Made by a program: the position numbers and the translations under genes
The notes under the pieces: generated by a model
What the model saw: only the letters and a program-made list of their open reading frames with translations
Database searches by the model: none
What the model was told of the DNA's origin: nothing
Assembly: GCA_028023455.1 (NCBI GenBank)
Contig: JAQFVV010000021.1
Location: forward strand, 1,176,001-1,240,000
Source of the DNA: Epiperipatus broadwayi
Taxonomy: Eukaryota; Onychophora; Udeonychophora; Euonychophora; Peripatidae
DNA: 64,000 bases
Direction of reading: 5' to 3'
In this document: piece by piece, positions 11,395-25,839 of the stretch
Position numbering within the stretch: position 1 is the first letter of the stretch
How the letters are laid out: each line of letters starts with the position of its first letter

Positions 11395-11700
11395 CCAGAG
11401 ATACCAAACTAGCCCCAACTCCACTCCTCACAGACACTCAGGCAATCCTCCAACTCCCATCCTCTCAGCCTCTGTCATAGGACTCAACCATTTAAATGCT
11501 TGTGACCCATGTGGTGCTTGGTCAACGAAGACATGCATCTCGGACTGGCCTAGACTACACACCCTTTCCACTCCCCATTCCCTTTTACCATGTTGCTCCT
11601 GAAATTTCAATTTACCATGTAATCACTTCATTGAAAACCTTTTTCTAACTGTATTTGTATCTATTTTTTTTTTTATGAATAAACTTTCATCACTGAGAGA
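11395..11700 (+). other. GC-richer island of unknown origin ending near AATAAA
   Basis: Between about 11395 and 11610 the sequence approaches half G+C, sharply different from its surroundings, with many CCA/CTC runs. A polyadenylation-like AATAAA occurs near 11678, followed by an A-rich tract near 11700. No convincing frame is seen: the minus-strand 60-codon frame is not recognisable. It could be a retroposed transcript, a LINE or SINE 3' end, or an exon/UTR remnant. Confidence 0.4.
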
Positions 11701-13213
<1,513 letters not shown>

Positions 13214-14969
13214 TCATTCTATTTATTCTATTTTTTGAGTCATATTTGGTAAATAGTTTTTAATAATTAAATTATACTTTATGGTAAGGCTTTACTTTAC
13301 ATTCATAAAGTAGACTCTGGCTAATTCGGGTTAGATCCCTTGTACTACATCTCTACTAGAAAATAGTAAAATTTTTAAACTCAAAACAATTTTTTTAAAT
13401 AGATATATAGCTTTCACTGCATGAATTGTATAAAAAAACAAAAGGAAGCTGTGTTAACCTGTGAATTACGTTTTTGGACTTCTTGGCACTTTATATATGC
13501 TAGTAATAAATTGAGACTGGCTTATATATATAAAAAGTTAAGTAGCGAAGAGGGTGGGACCATCCTTTTTTTTTTCAAAAACTCTGTCATGTGTTGTGGC
13601 TTGATCATGCTTCAGAATGCTGTCTTAACATCTGATTGGCTGTCTAAGAAGCAACAGTAGGCACATGCAAGAGTTTGACAACCTCTCAATTTATTACCGA
13701 TTCAACAATAATATGTAATTTATATAATAATATTATATGCTAGTAATTTAAATTGAGAACTGTCTATAATAATTATACTTATATTACATTAAAAATATTT
13801 CTAATAAAAACAAAAAGTATATTGAACTTTAAATACATCTTGAATAATGGTAACAGACATTATAGTATTAAAATTAGCCTTATAAATCAATTGGTAAGCA
13901 GTTGTGACAAAATACCAGGTAATTATTTTATAGATAATTTCTTGATTAGAGAACAAACAGATATTACTAACTTCACTGAAAGAATTAAAAAACTGAAACC
14001 AAGCTGGGCTTGATATGTTGCTAGAAAACACAATAACAGATGGGTCATTAATGTTTTAAATTAAATTTCCAGAGATTGTAAAAGACCTAGAAAGAGACCA
14101 CATGTAAGATAAATGTGTGAAATAAGGAAGTTTGCAGGTGCAATATGGAGAAGAGGGACTATGAACTATAGGGTATTAAAATGTATGAAAAATAATTCTA
14201 ACTTAGGATATTGTTTTTAGCCATATTGAATAAAACTGTGTAGATATTAGAATTTGTATCTGATTAGATGTTCTCTTTGATTAATACCATTTCTCAGATT
14301 GGCTAGTTTTATAAAAACTGAGACAGCAAATGTAAATTGATTTATGTTTGCAAAGCTAATTTTACTAGTGTGTATAAAGTGTGCCTATTCATAATGTTCT
14401 TAATTATAAAGTGCTAATATACTTAGTATTTATAATATATACAATGTGATATGAATGTGATATAAACATTATAATTTCATTAGGCAAAAAAATTAATTTG
14501 AAGAACCTATTATTATGCAGAAACTAATAATTGTACAATTTTTGTATATAGATTACATATATAATACATTAATGCACCTATAAATAATATAAATAAACCT
14601 GGAGAAATATCAACTTTGGTCACACTGTATGAAGCAATCATTATTTTTTGCCACATCACCTGAAAAAACAGTACAATCATCCTAAAGAAGGTACACTTTG
14701 AAAATAATATCTTGTTTTGGGCTGATTAAGAGCATAAGCCAAAATCCACATAAATATAGCAACCACCTATCTTGGATTAAGAACAGTAATTAGAATGGCT
14801 TATTTTAATAGAATTAAATACTAACCAAGGCCAAATTGTTGAGTCATTTTATTAATTAAACCTTGATCTATAAACATTAAATGAATTTTAAATGCATTAA
14901 TTTATTAATTGTCTATTTTGTTAAGCCATTAAAATATCACACAATCCCTATTTTCTATGCTTATGTAAG
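13214..14969. other. AT-rich stretch with a less AT-rich patch at 13440-13680
   Basis: The patch encodes a 79-codon frame with no recognised similarity. A TGCTAGTAAT block near 13498 recurs near 13739. The remainder shows no coding or repeat signal. Confidence 0.4.
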
Positions 14970-16068
14970 ATGTTAAATCAATAGCAGATTCTCCATACAG
15001 TAGTGCCACCCAGTGCAAACCATAGTAATCAATGAATGCTAGAAGGTTTGTGAACAAAATTCCTATCTAGTGCCTACTTATACAATATTCTCAGACTAGT
15101 AGAATTCTAGCTCATGGCTTTTATCAGTGAGGAGCTTTTGGATCTAAGAGCATTGCTCCTAAGTCTTTGGATCTAATACAATGCAACAGCAGCTTCCTTT
15201 TAAAGCTACGAGTCCAAAATGAAAACAATAACATTTTTAGTCCACACCTATTCACTTGGGTAGTCATATAGATCTGTCTATACATTTTGATGTCTTTGGT
15301 TTTCTAGTAACTATAGATAGTCATCATCACCCTATAGAGAGGATTGATATTAAATGACTAAAACATTACATGTTCAAATATTGGTAAGCATATGAGTATC
15401 TTGTTATTTTTAGTTTAATAATAAAACAAGAAATGAAACTACTTTAAACTATCACCATTTGAAATTATTATACTTGGTAAGTAGTGTCTTCAACATCACT
15501 GTTTTTCTATGAAGTGTTTGTTACTGAAGATTTTGTTCTTTGTGAAGGACCTTTAACCTATATAATTATAAATTAACATCAATCATTTGCAATGACAATG
15601 CATAAAATTTGCATTACATGTTCAACATACAATATAAAAAAACTTGCTAAATATCACATGATGTTTTAGTTGTTCAATATCAATCCTGCCCATATGTTGA
15701 TGATGACTATGGTTATTAAAGAAGCAAAGACACCAAAATGTATAGATACAGAACTGGGTTCAGATCTGTATGACCATAGAAATAAATGAGCTTGGGTTGA
15801 AAACATTGTTGGGTTTTTATTTTGGACTTGTAGCTTTATTGTTAACTAAACAGGTAAAATGTGGTTGCTGAAAGATTGCATTAGACTCGAAGATATAGGT
15901 TCTGTACTTTAGGATCATTAATGACAGTCACAGCTAGACACCAATCTAAGGATATTGGATGAGTAGATATTAAATAAGAATTTTATGCACAAACTATCTA
16001 GCATCCATTAATTACTATGGCATGCACTAGGTGGCACTACTGTATGAAGAGTTTGCTAATGTTTTATA
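14970..16068. mobile_element. Foldback element family Z, long copy
   Basis: Left terminus CTCCATACAGTAGTGCCACC near 14991 matches right terminus GGTGGCACTACTGTATG ending near 16047 in reverse complement, with similarity reaching outward to about 14970 and 16068. Arms of roughly 380 bases (to about 15370, and from about 15680) share the TCCATTGATTAC-like block, the GGATCTAAGAG block, the TCCAAAATG block and the GATCTGTATGAC block. The spacer is AT-rich and there is no coding capacity. A shorter relative is at 42845-43340. A decayed hammerhead lies in the left arm, in the position matching the ribozyme of the other copy. Confidence 0.8.
15088..15134 (-). ncRNA. Decayed hammerhead ribozyme in left foldback arm
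   Basis: On the minus strand: CUCCUCA (stem I), CUGAUAA (core, G8 changed to A), an AGC/GCU stem II around CAUGA, GAAU in place of GAAA, an inserted segment ending ACUAGU, then C17 and UGAGAAU, which pairs partly with stem I. It aligns with the better preserved ribozyme at 43196. It is probably inactive, because two core residues are lost. Confidence 0.5.
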
Positions 16069-16261
16069 TGTTTTGGTGTAAGGTTATGTGACATCAAAAT
16101 TTTATTGATAAAAAAAGTTTAAATAATATTTTAGTTGGTGGTTAGCCATAGTAGAATAAGGTGGTTTATAGAAAGACCAAAGACCAGAATATCAATGTTT
16201 TAACAATAAATCAAATTGGTCACTCTTTTTAATACAACCATTAAAAAATGATAACTTTGTC

Positions 16262-16350
16262 AGTGAAAGACAGCTGCCTTATAAGCAATTGTCCCAGGTT
16301 TTTGGGTTCGCTTCCCAACCAATGTTTTGACACATGGAAAAAAAAATTAA
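16262..16350 (+). mobile_element. tRNA-derived SINE copy A
   Basis: It shares CAGCTGCCTTA.AAGCA.TTGT, a box B-like GGGTTCGCTTCC, and the ending TTTTGACACATGG plus A-run with copies at 45521 and 46932. The box A half is truncated or diverged in this copy. Confidence 0.75.
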
Positions 16351-18400
16351 ATGTAACACTAATTCGGCTTTGTACTTAGAACTATTAAATATAACTTTAA
16401 TTGTGTTTTGGCACTGACTTTTCTAAATAACCAACTATGGTTTTTGGTAATGACACCCAGCCCTGAATATTCATTAAGATATTTAAAGTGTTCATTATTA
16501 TTTCTATGTATGAAACAATAGCAGGATTAACTTTACTTTATTACTATAATATGAACAATTGCTATGTTTGGGTGAAATGCTTATTATACTCCAAAATAAT
16601 TTAAAATGTGGTGTATTTTTTAAATGTACATTCAGAAAGATGATTGGCCAGTTTTTCATATGGTATGTTGAACAGATTACTGCAAATTTTATACACTGTA
16701 ATTGAAGATGATTCATGTTTGTTTATAGTTAGGTGGATTAAACATTCTCTACAGAGCAAAAAACATCTTCTGTAATACCACTTAGAAAAGTGATGAAGTA
16801 AAAGATATTACTTAGAAGCTTGTCACTTTTCAAATAATAATGGTTTAAAGTAGTTTCATGTCTTGATTTATTATTAATCTAAGATAATTAAATACTCATT
16901 TGCTTATCAATATTTGATTATAAATTGGGTTATCAATAGTATATCTAACTGCAGAGCAAATTCCTATGTCTTACTTATTGAAACCTAAAATAAAATTTGA
17001 AATTTGATCTGATCCATTCCTATTCAGATTACTATCATGGCAGTCAGATACACTTTTACTGTACCAGGATTTCATTACAATAATATATTTATATATGAAA
17101 TAGAAACAATGTTATAACACTAGCTGTAATTTGAAATGCACCATAGCTATATTCTTTCAGCCATACACTACTATTAAATAAAGAAAAGCTTGAATATTAT
17201 AATAGCATTGCAAACAAAACCCAATAAACTCCAACAAAGGTGCTATTGTAGGCTAATAAGAAAACTTGTCTAGCCTCACCACATCAAAAGCTAAAAGTTA
17301 TGTCTGTTTACATGGATATAGTCTCATTTCTATTCTTTATTATGATAACAATCCATAGAAAAATTCAATTCAATATGTATGTATATATAAATCACTTTAA
17401 AGCAATCCACATATTTATCAATACCAAGAATCTTCAATCTGATGATAAAGTAACCTTTTAATTTATATAAAAAAGTGTTATAAGTAAAAAGATGTTGCCT
17501 TGACAACAAATTGAAGATTCTCAGTTTTATGAGTATGTGAGATGTGTTCTTGTGATTTACATTTATAAACCATTCTATCTATGGGCATAGTTACACATTA
17601 TTACAATGTCTTCACAAAACTGTCTATTTATTTGCTCTTGTCTCTAATTATTTTATCAATAGTTTTAAACATTACATATGCTTTAATATATTTGAATTAA
17701 AACTACTTGTATCAAATAAGTTTTTACTACTCTAAGTTTAGCTTTTTCTTACTATTCTTGCATTGATCATAGGTTAATGCTCAAACCAGTAATTCTCCTA
17801 GTTGTATTTTTAAAAAAATATTCTGAATGTGTAAATGTATTCTGCTTTGACTATCTTGCCATAATCATTTTAGGTATTTTCATTAATTTAGAAACATCTC
17901 TTTTTATTATATTTTTTTTTACCATTTTCTGAGAAGTAATGGAGACAAATGTCAATTTTGGATAGCAATTATGCAAATATTTCGAAAGCCACATCACATG
18001 AGTCATGATTCAAATTAACCAATTGAATAGCAGCATTCTGTTTCCAAGGAAACATTCAGATTTTTATTTATTAACATAGTGATGCAATAATAACAGATTG
18101 TTTATATTCTATTGCTTAATTTAAGCACTAGCTAAAATGATGTAATATTTATGTGCATTTATGGTTTAAAATATTATCTAATAAATTAAATGATCTATAA
18201 CTCGGTTCTCTCAGAGCTACAGACAACACTGAATACCATTTTACTGTGTAGTTGACCATTTTTTTTGTCCAATAGCAATAAAAGTTTTGCAAAGCAATGA
18301 TTTGTGTATAAAATTGTTCTGTATAACCTTAAGATGCCCATAAAAATATTGTTTTGTTTTGAAAATTAAAAAATTTGTTGACTTATTCAGAGTAAGATTT
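16351..18400. other. AT-rich stretch with one small hairpin
   Basis: The only structure noted is AGAATCTTCAAT near 17427 and its complement ATTGAAGATTCT near 17511, with the GTTGCCTTGACAAC block that also occurs in family N between them. No coding signal. Confidence 0.4.
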
Positions 18401-19150
18401 AAAGTTGTAACTATTAATTTGTTAAGTGCTACTCATTACATAATGTAATATATAGTAAAGCTGTTACCTTAAGACTATGCATCTGAATATGACAGTAGGG
18501 ACCTCTACAAATCTTTAACACAAGATTAATGACTTTAAAAGACAAGAGCAGCCACTCTTATCTTCAACCTATTTTTTAATTATATAGATGAATCTAAAGC
18601 ATTTTGATTTGAGAGTGTGAGGCTGTTATATACCTCACTGATTAAGTTCACAAATTTCTATTGCACACAAATGTTCATGAAATCTTTCAATTTATGATGT
18701 GTCAGTGTTAAGATCATATAATTAGAAATATTTTAAGACAATTTAAAGTTGTAACTATTAATTTGTTATGCACATATTCATTACATAATGTAATACATAT
18801 TAAGGCTATCACCTTAAGACTATGTGTCTGAATATGACAGTAGGGACCTCTACAAATCTTTAACATAAGATCAACAACTTTAAAAGACAAGAGTGGCCAC
18901 TCCAATCTTCAACCTGCTTTTTAATTATATAGGTGAGTCTAAAGCATTTTGATTTGAGGGTGTGAGGCTATTAAATACCTCACTGATTAAGTCCACAATT
19001 TTTATTACACATTAATGTTCCTGTAATCTTTTGATTTACAATGAGACAGTGTTAAGATCTTATGATTAGAAATATTTTAAAACAATTTAAAGTTGTAACT
19101 ATTAATTTGTTAAGTACATACTCATTATGTAAAGTAATATATATTAAGCT
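18401..19150. repeat. 344-bp tandem repeat, about 2.2 copies
   Basis: Units start with AAAGTTGTAACTATTAATTT at 18401, 18745 and 19089 (the last is partial). The first two units are about 90% alike by eye throughout, including the GAATATGACAGTAGGGACC and AAAAGACAAGAG blocks. Non-coding: the 63-codon minus frame inside is incidental. Confidence 0.9.
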
Positions 19151-19639
19151 AAGGTGAATTAAACAAATTACTAATCTATCAAATTTATATGAGTTCTTCT
19201 CTCAGATATTTGAGCTGACTTTGTCTTATTTATAAGTACATTTTGGGTATATGAAATAATTAGTCATAATCTGAATTATGGGGCAAGCTAGAAAAATATT
19301 TTCATGACTCAAATGTAAAATCATTGCAAAGTCACAGTGGGCAAAACAATACAAAAACATCCTATTTATCTGAACTCATTAAAAACCAATTGCTGATTTG
19401 ATAATTGTGATGATGAGGATCTAATAAACGATAAACTCCAAACATAACTTTTTATGCTTTCTATGTTTAATTGCTTGTTTTCTATATAATATCAAGGATA
19501 AGCTATGCAATAGGTGGAAATACCTAAATGCCATATATGGATATATTTGTAATAGTTTTGACTGTTTACTGGGCATATTATATCAATGTTTGTAAGTTTT
19601 TTTCTGAAGGTAAATTAATCTTGGTCATCATCAATAAAT
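19151..19639. other. AT-rich stretch, nothing recognised
   Basis: No feature is seen. Confidence 0.45.
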
Positions 19640-19749
19640 GTGTGACATTTATGCTCGATCACTTAGCGCAATACACTCTATCATCTCAACTTTTGTGTGA
19701 CATTTATGCTCAATCACTTAGTGCAATGCACTCTATCATCTCAACTTTA
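19640..19749. repeat. 55-bp direct tandem duplication
   Basis: Two adjacent 55-bp units start with GTGTGACATTTATGCTC at 19640 and 19695. They differ at only a few positions, two of which are CG versus CA (CTCGATC/CTCAATC and TAGCGCA/TAGTGCA), consistent with CpG decay. Confidence 0.9.
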
Positions 19750-22080
19750 AAAGCACATTATAAACACAAATGAGTTAAACAAGAATAAGACACCAGTACT
19801 GTGCAGCCCGTGGAATCTAATCTCTCAAGAGCTGTGAAAATGGGGGGGGGGGGTTAAATCTAAAGATTTTTATGTGTAGCAATAAAAAAATTAAACATTC
19901 TTTTCTCTTTAAAAATGAAAATAAAAGATAAATATAAAATAAAGTGTTTTATTTTTATATTAACCCCGAAGTAATCAAACTGGAGAAATATTATTCATAA
20001 TGAGAAAAAAGACATTTACATTCCATCAGAAAACAAAAATTAATAGGGATTCGTCTATTATAAACTAGAATAATCACACTTGGTGAAATTCTTCCAGCAA
20101 AAACTAAGAACATAAAATTATTTCTTAAATTATGCCTTTCATTATATCTTCTTTGTAGAAATTCTACTTTTAAAAAAAAGTTAGGAAAAAATAATAGACC
20201 ACTGTTATAGACCACATATAAGAAAAAAGTCAAATATTATAAGAGGATGAGATTTAATAAGAAAAGTACTACAAAATGACACAGATGCTTAAAAATACTG
20301 TTCGGCAGTAGAAGTCAAGCCTTAGTCTTAATAGAAATGACATTGAAAGCTTATAAACATACCACAATTAAAAATGATAACTAAACAGAATGTGTAAAAA
20401 GTTAATTTCCATATTCTGGAAGAATTAAAAAAAACTTCTTCATGATTCATAACCTCTAAAACAGCAAAAATGTTGAGTTTTGCAAAAGAACTTGTTCACA
20501 CCATGCAAAGAGGATTTTAAGAAACTTAACTTACATTGCTCGTTTGTATCAATAATTTCTAATTTTCTTTTGAACATATCTCAATCATAAATCAAGATGT
20601 GACTAAAAATGCAATGGAAACCTTATGTAACATTGGTTAAAGTTATGTAACTTTTGGAAAGTTTAATCAATAGCATTCCCTTTCAGAGATCTAATAAAAT
20701 CACCTTAAATGAGTGTGAATTCTATCTTTCGAATATTACCAATTTAAGAGCCCAGTTCAAAGTTATTCAATTCTTCCCAGAAATGTTAACCTCCTCTCCT
20801 CAATATAATTAACAAGAAATAATTAATGATTAAAACCTTTCACAGTATACCTATAAATAGAGACATTTGTGTACCAAGGTCTTAAACACAATATCTCATT
20901 GCTGCAAGACCCAAGTTATCTTAGCCATGAAATACTGAATAAATTTGTGTAATGTTTGTAACAGTAATGAATTGATTCCATTAATTAAAAAGAGATCTGA
21001 TGATGTGATCATCTACAGCATCTCAACAATATTAAACCTATTCAGACATTATCATTTTTTTTGCAAAATAATGCATACACAGCTTAATTCAGAAAATGAT
21101 CTTATTTGTAGGAAAGATAGATGCTTACAATTAATTCTCAAAAACATTATTTTCATTCAGTTCTCTCCCTATATCACAAATCTTCCAAATAACTTGAAAA
21201 CATGTTTTGCCTTATGGCTTCACTATTATATACAGTTTGAACCATTTTAAGTGTTTCAATAGCAATTTTACCCAATTAAAAAAAAAAAGAAGATTAGAAT
21301 GTTGTTCTAATATGATCTAGAGAATGGAACATGCTATCATATTTCATGTTAAACATCACATCATATCAATTCATGTTATAATTTATAATCCAAACACATT
21401 AGAATATATAAAACTTTTGTTGCAAATTTGTAAACAATGTTGCTATGTAACACATGTGTTAATTAAGAGAATATCCAGCAGATAGTTTGGAAAGAGTATC
21501 AGTCATTTTTTTTCTGAGTCACACTATGTAAATCTGTTTACTATACCCTCTTTAGATTATAATAAAATTTGTCAACCTTGTTTGAGAGGACATTTTTGCT
21601 ATCAAATACATCACCATTGACTCTCTCATCTCAATTTCAATATTTGCATTTGAAACATATTGATTAATTTCAGAGTCATCTGTTATAAGTTTGAGGAATC
21701 AATAAAAACTAGATAATAGTGGCAGCCAGATCTTTCAGATCAGTTGGGATTTATTAGCAAGTTATCAATGAGAAACATCACACATGCACTTTCAACAACA
21801 ACTTTCACTTTTTACATATTTGAGGGAATAATCTAGGATTCAAAATCTCTAAGATTTTGAACTCAGTCCAAACAGTGTAGATATTATAAAAAAATAAAAA
21901 ATACAGCTGGGTGTGTCTGAACAAATATAATGTTTCTCACTCACAAAGACTAATTCCTGGTATTTATTTGACACTTCCATCTTGCATCCATTGATTACTT
22001 AAAATTGCAATAATTGGTTCTGAAGTAAATAAATAGAGGGAGTTGCTGTTTGTAATGCCTTTATAATTTTACTGTTTAAA
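19750..22080. other. AT-rich stretch, nothing firm
   Basis: An 11-G run lies near 19843. A segment at 21980-22040 containing CATCCATTGATTACTTAAAA shares a short motif with 16003, 27152, 41036 and 43281. A 101-codon frame at 20945-21250 has no recognised similarity. Confidence 0.4.
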
Positions 22081-22660
22081 GGTTGAATGGAATCTTTAGC
22101 AACAGGGGCTTATACACATAAATGGAAAAATGTGAGTGATTTAGTCTGCAAGTTGTGTAAGGAAGGCATAGCAAATATTAGGCATCTGTTAATTGAATAT
22201 AAATGCCTGAAAGCAGAAAGGACACAAATAATAAAGTTGTGGAAGAATAAAAATATAAGGAAAGTAATTATACAGAAAATGGGTTGTTGACCGTTATGCT
22301 GGGTTTTGAAAAAGATAAGGGGGATTTAGATATAAAGGCCATGGAGTTGACGAAGATTAAGTTGTGGAAATGGGATGGAGCAGGGTATGGGAAAATTTAG
22401 GGTGGGGAATGGAAAGGGAAAGTAAAGTGGCTATTGTTGACCGTTATGCTGGGTTTTGAAAAAGATAAGGGGGATTTAAATATAAAGGCCATGGAGTTGA
22501 CGAAGATTAAGTTGTGGAAATGGGATGGAGCAGGGTATGGGAAAATTTAGGGTGGGGAATGGAAAGGGAAAGTAAAGTGGCTAACAGGTTCCTCTGGGCA
22601 TAGTTTCTGAGAGATTTCTGACTCGTATAAGAAGTCACAGTGCCATCACATCACACATAA
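22081..22660 (+). pseudogene. LINE ORF2 C-terminus and 3' end
   Basis: The frame from 22087 encodes VCKLCKEGIANIRHLLIEYK, which fits the C-terminal C..C....E...H.L..C zinc-binding module of LINE ORF2, with the last Cys four residues further on (KCLKAERTQII). After a frame shift near 22285 the reading continues with MLGFEKDKGDLDIKAMELTK and KLWKWDGAGYGK to a stop. The element ends in a CATCACATCACA repeat near 22650. An opposite-strand copy of the same 3' end is at 36257-36655. An internal 150-bp tandem duplication is listed separately. Confidence 0.7.
22284..22583 (+). repeat. Near-identical 150-bp tandem duplication inside a LINE 3' end
   Basis: Units 22284-22433 and 22434-22583 are almost identical; one A/G difference is evident (GATTTAGATA versus GATTTAAATA). 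The duplication covers the final coding segment and part of the 3' UTR, and is much younger than the divergence from the copy at 36257. Confidence 0.95.
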
Positions 22661-23554
22661 TGATGTACCTATCTGGGTATCTTTGCAATGTGTGGGATTT
22701 TAAGTCATTCTTTTATATATGACATTTAGTATCTTTTTAAAAAGTTATGGTACTTTCATATAACTATTTATAAGAATTCTGATTTAATAAAAGTTTATTA
22801 ATGTGTAGAATTAATCACGATTCTCATAAAAAAGAAAATTTGTTATCATTGGTTACAAATTTAAGAAAAGACAATTATTAACAACGATTAACTTAATATA
22901 GTTTTATTTTACTGCTTCGATGCCCTAGGGAGTAATGTGATGTTATAAGTTAAGTTATCAAATATATATATATAAATCTAATTATTTAAGAAAAGATATA
23001 AAAATGGTCAAACAGAACAAAGACGTTGCACTTACGCTGGCTAATAATAAAAAAATAAATAAAATCACACATTTTAACCCTTAATCTACTATAGGAAATA
23101 ACGTTTTTAAATTTATATTGAAATATTTGGTTATGTAGAGATTGAAAAATTAATGTTTATATTTTAAAATCTATATTTATTATTTTTTTAAAAGGACCAA
23201 TTAGAGGCAGACTTATGAATAAATCTTTTTTCCCAAAATTTAATATAATATGATAGCTTGAAACTTCAGTATAATATATTAGTTTTGACTAAAGTCGTAT
23301 GGCAAATTAAAAGTGAATAAATAAGCAGTTTTATTTATTTAGATATTGAAATAAAAATAAAAGTTAAAAAATGGCGTTAAACATATTTGGTTGGTATCTT
23401 AGTATCTAATTTAAAATAGACATATTCGTTTTTTTTTAAAAATGACTTCTATTCAAAACATATTATGAGCATGTATACTTTAATACAATGATAGAGTGGC
23501 TGACCCTGGGGATCAAGATTCATAAAATAGAACTCTGATGCATTATCTCTAGTT
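22661..23554. other. AT-rich stretch, nothing recognised
   Basis: No coding or shared repeat signal. Confidence 0.45.
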
Positions 23555-23595
23555 CTCAAACTTCTTATTATAAACTCCTAGCAATAAATCGCTCA

Positions 23596-23693
<98 letters not shown>

Positions 23694-24100
23694 GATGATG
23701 ATGATGATGATAATGATGATGATGACAATGACGAATAGAAAAAGAAGCATTATTTAAAAAAAGAAATTTCACTGGACTGAAAATCAAATACAGTTTGGCC
23801 ATCTGCTCTGATTTATCATTTCTGATGCACAAACATCTTGTGAACTCCTAGCAGTAAATCAATTATTATTATGATGATCATGAAGAGGAGGAAAATGAAA
23901 GTATTATTCACAACTCACTGGACCAAAAATCAAATACAGTTTATTCATCAGCTTTGATTCATTATTTCTGATGTTCAAACTTCTTGTGAATTTCTAGCAA
24001 TAAACCACTCAATTATTATAATGATGATAATGATGATGAGGTGGAGAAAAGCATCATTCAAAAAAAAAAATTCATCGGACTAAAAGTTGTGTAGTTTCGT
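23555..24100. repeat. Satellite of about 150 bp with an embedded ATT/ATG microsatellite
   Basis: Three consecutive units share an ACTTCTTGTGAACTCCTAGC-like start, AATAAATC.CTCAATTATT, an ATGATG run, a purine-rich patch, AGCATTATTCAAAAAA, and CACTGGAC.AAAAATCAAA. In the first unit the ATT run has expanded to about 33 units (from about 23596), followed by ATG units; in the other two it is only a few units long. Confidence 0.85.
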
Positions 24101-25252
24101 CCAATGGGTTGTGAATTCTAAAGATATAGATTCTTGAATTCATTTTTATCAATTGAACATTACAAAAAAAGTCTAGTTTAATCCATTAAATGGAACTATT
24201 GTGTTCAAACTATTATTTTGAAGTCCAGAGATCATAATGTCTTTATATAATTACTTTTAGTAATCATATATTTATCTCATTCTGTTTCAATTTAACGAGG
24301 ACTCCCGATTCAAATAAAATGACACATTGCTTATTTAACCTCACTAGAACTATATTTCACTTTAAATATAGAAAGGAAACATTTAATATCTCTGTAGTCT
24401 GGTATGATGTCAAAATATCTCTTTCTTGATAATTAAAGGTAAATAATCTCTACCATAATATTTGAATAGAATTTAAAAGAAAAACTTTCAATGCACTGTG
24501 TTGTTTAGAACAGTGGCAGAATGTTAGATATTGGTGTGAGAAATCCTCACACTCATCCCAGGTCTTGAATTCAGCTGTCTTACAGATTCTTGAGAAATAA
24601 ACCCATTTGAATAATTTTTATAAAAATAAAATTTTAAATATGTTTGGAAAGATTTTTTTTTTTTTGGAAATTTGGAAAATTTTCCGTACAGCTACTGATG
24701 TTTTGCAATAGGATAACCATTCAAGGTAACACCCATAAAAGAAAACATCCAGTACTGTTTTGATCTTGCAGATTCTTTAAACATGTTTAGAGGGTGGCAA
24801 AATAACTGGAATTTTGTAATAAAAAATTGTGTATTTCCCTTTCAAAATATAGTTTATTAAAGGCAATTCACTGGTCTAAATGCGTTTTTTACTTATCAAA
24901 GTAGTCTGGAAATACTTGAAAAGTGATGCTTTTTAATGATTTCATTTTTTTTCTTCACCAGTTCTAAGTTTTAAAAAATTGCATATTTTTTAATTTGAGA
25001 GATTAAAAAGAAATAGCTCAGGGTGAGATCAAGCAAATGTTGTGAATGGGTAAGCTGGATCATGCTGAATTTAATTGAAAATTTGTTTCACACTCAAACT
25101 TTATGCACTATCTTGCTATCGTGATGACACATATGTTCATTACTTTGCCACAAAATGGGACATTTACATTTTACCATGTCACAAAAGAGTTTCAAACCTT
25201 GTAGGTTTAAATGCCTGATTGCTATGCATGAATTCTGAGTAAGCAATACCTT
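24101..25252. other. AT-rich stretch, nothing firm
   Basis: No feature is recognised. A short inverted GTGTGAG.AATCCTCACAC sequence near 24534 is a minor hairpin. Confidence 0.4.
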
Positions 25253-25839
25253 TTGCATCCGAAAAAAGAGCATTGTTATGACTATAGATTTCACTCACCA
25301 TGCTTTTTGGGGGGATGTGCTAAATTTGAGATTTCCATTAATCCACTCAGAAACTATTTTCAGAAAAACTTGCTTGTAAGCTGTTCAAGCTTTAAAACTG
25401 TTTTTCCTGCCATTTTCTCTAGAAGAATACTGAATTTTGTATTGTTTCAACTTTTCAGCCATTACAAAAATCGACAAATACATGAAATGCACTTTACAAA
25501 AAAAAATGTGATACATTTGACCACAATTTTACACAATGACATCATTTGGCAGATTGATGTGGAAGGGTCCCACAAGAGGTATCTGAAAGTGGAAGAATGT
25601 ACTACAACAGGCATATCTACCAGAAAACAATTCCAGTTATTTTTGTGTATCCCCCACCCATATACATAAAACTTAAAAAATTTCAATTCAGAACACAAAG
25701 CAGTGTGTGGAAAAAAAGTGTGATACTTGAAAAATAAAAAAGTTAGAAAAAAAAGACTGGATTCAAATTTGCCATTAAAGAAACTTGCTTCGAAATTAAA
25801 ATAATCAAATGGTTTGTTGTTCAGTATTTCATAAGACAC
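25253..25839. other. Unassigned region open on both strands
   Basis: A 138-codon frame (+, 25253-25669) and a 125-codon frame (-, 25839-25462) overlap. Both are long for such AT-rich sequence, and this patch is less AT-rich than its flanks. Neither product resembles a family I know, and no splice or promoter context was identified. It may be a remnant of coding or transposon sequence, or simply a local drop in A+T. I do not claim a gene. Confidence 0.25.

Noticed and set aside
23568-23832. Poly-Ile and poly-Asn frames
   Set aside because: They come from the ATT/ATG microsatellite inside the satellite unit.
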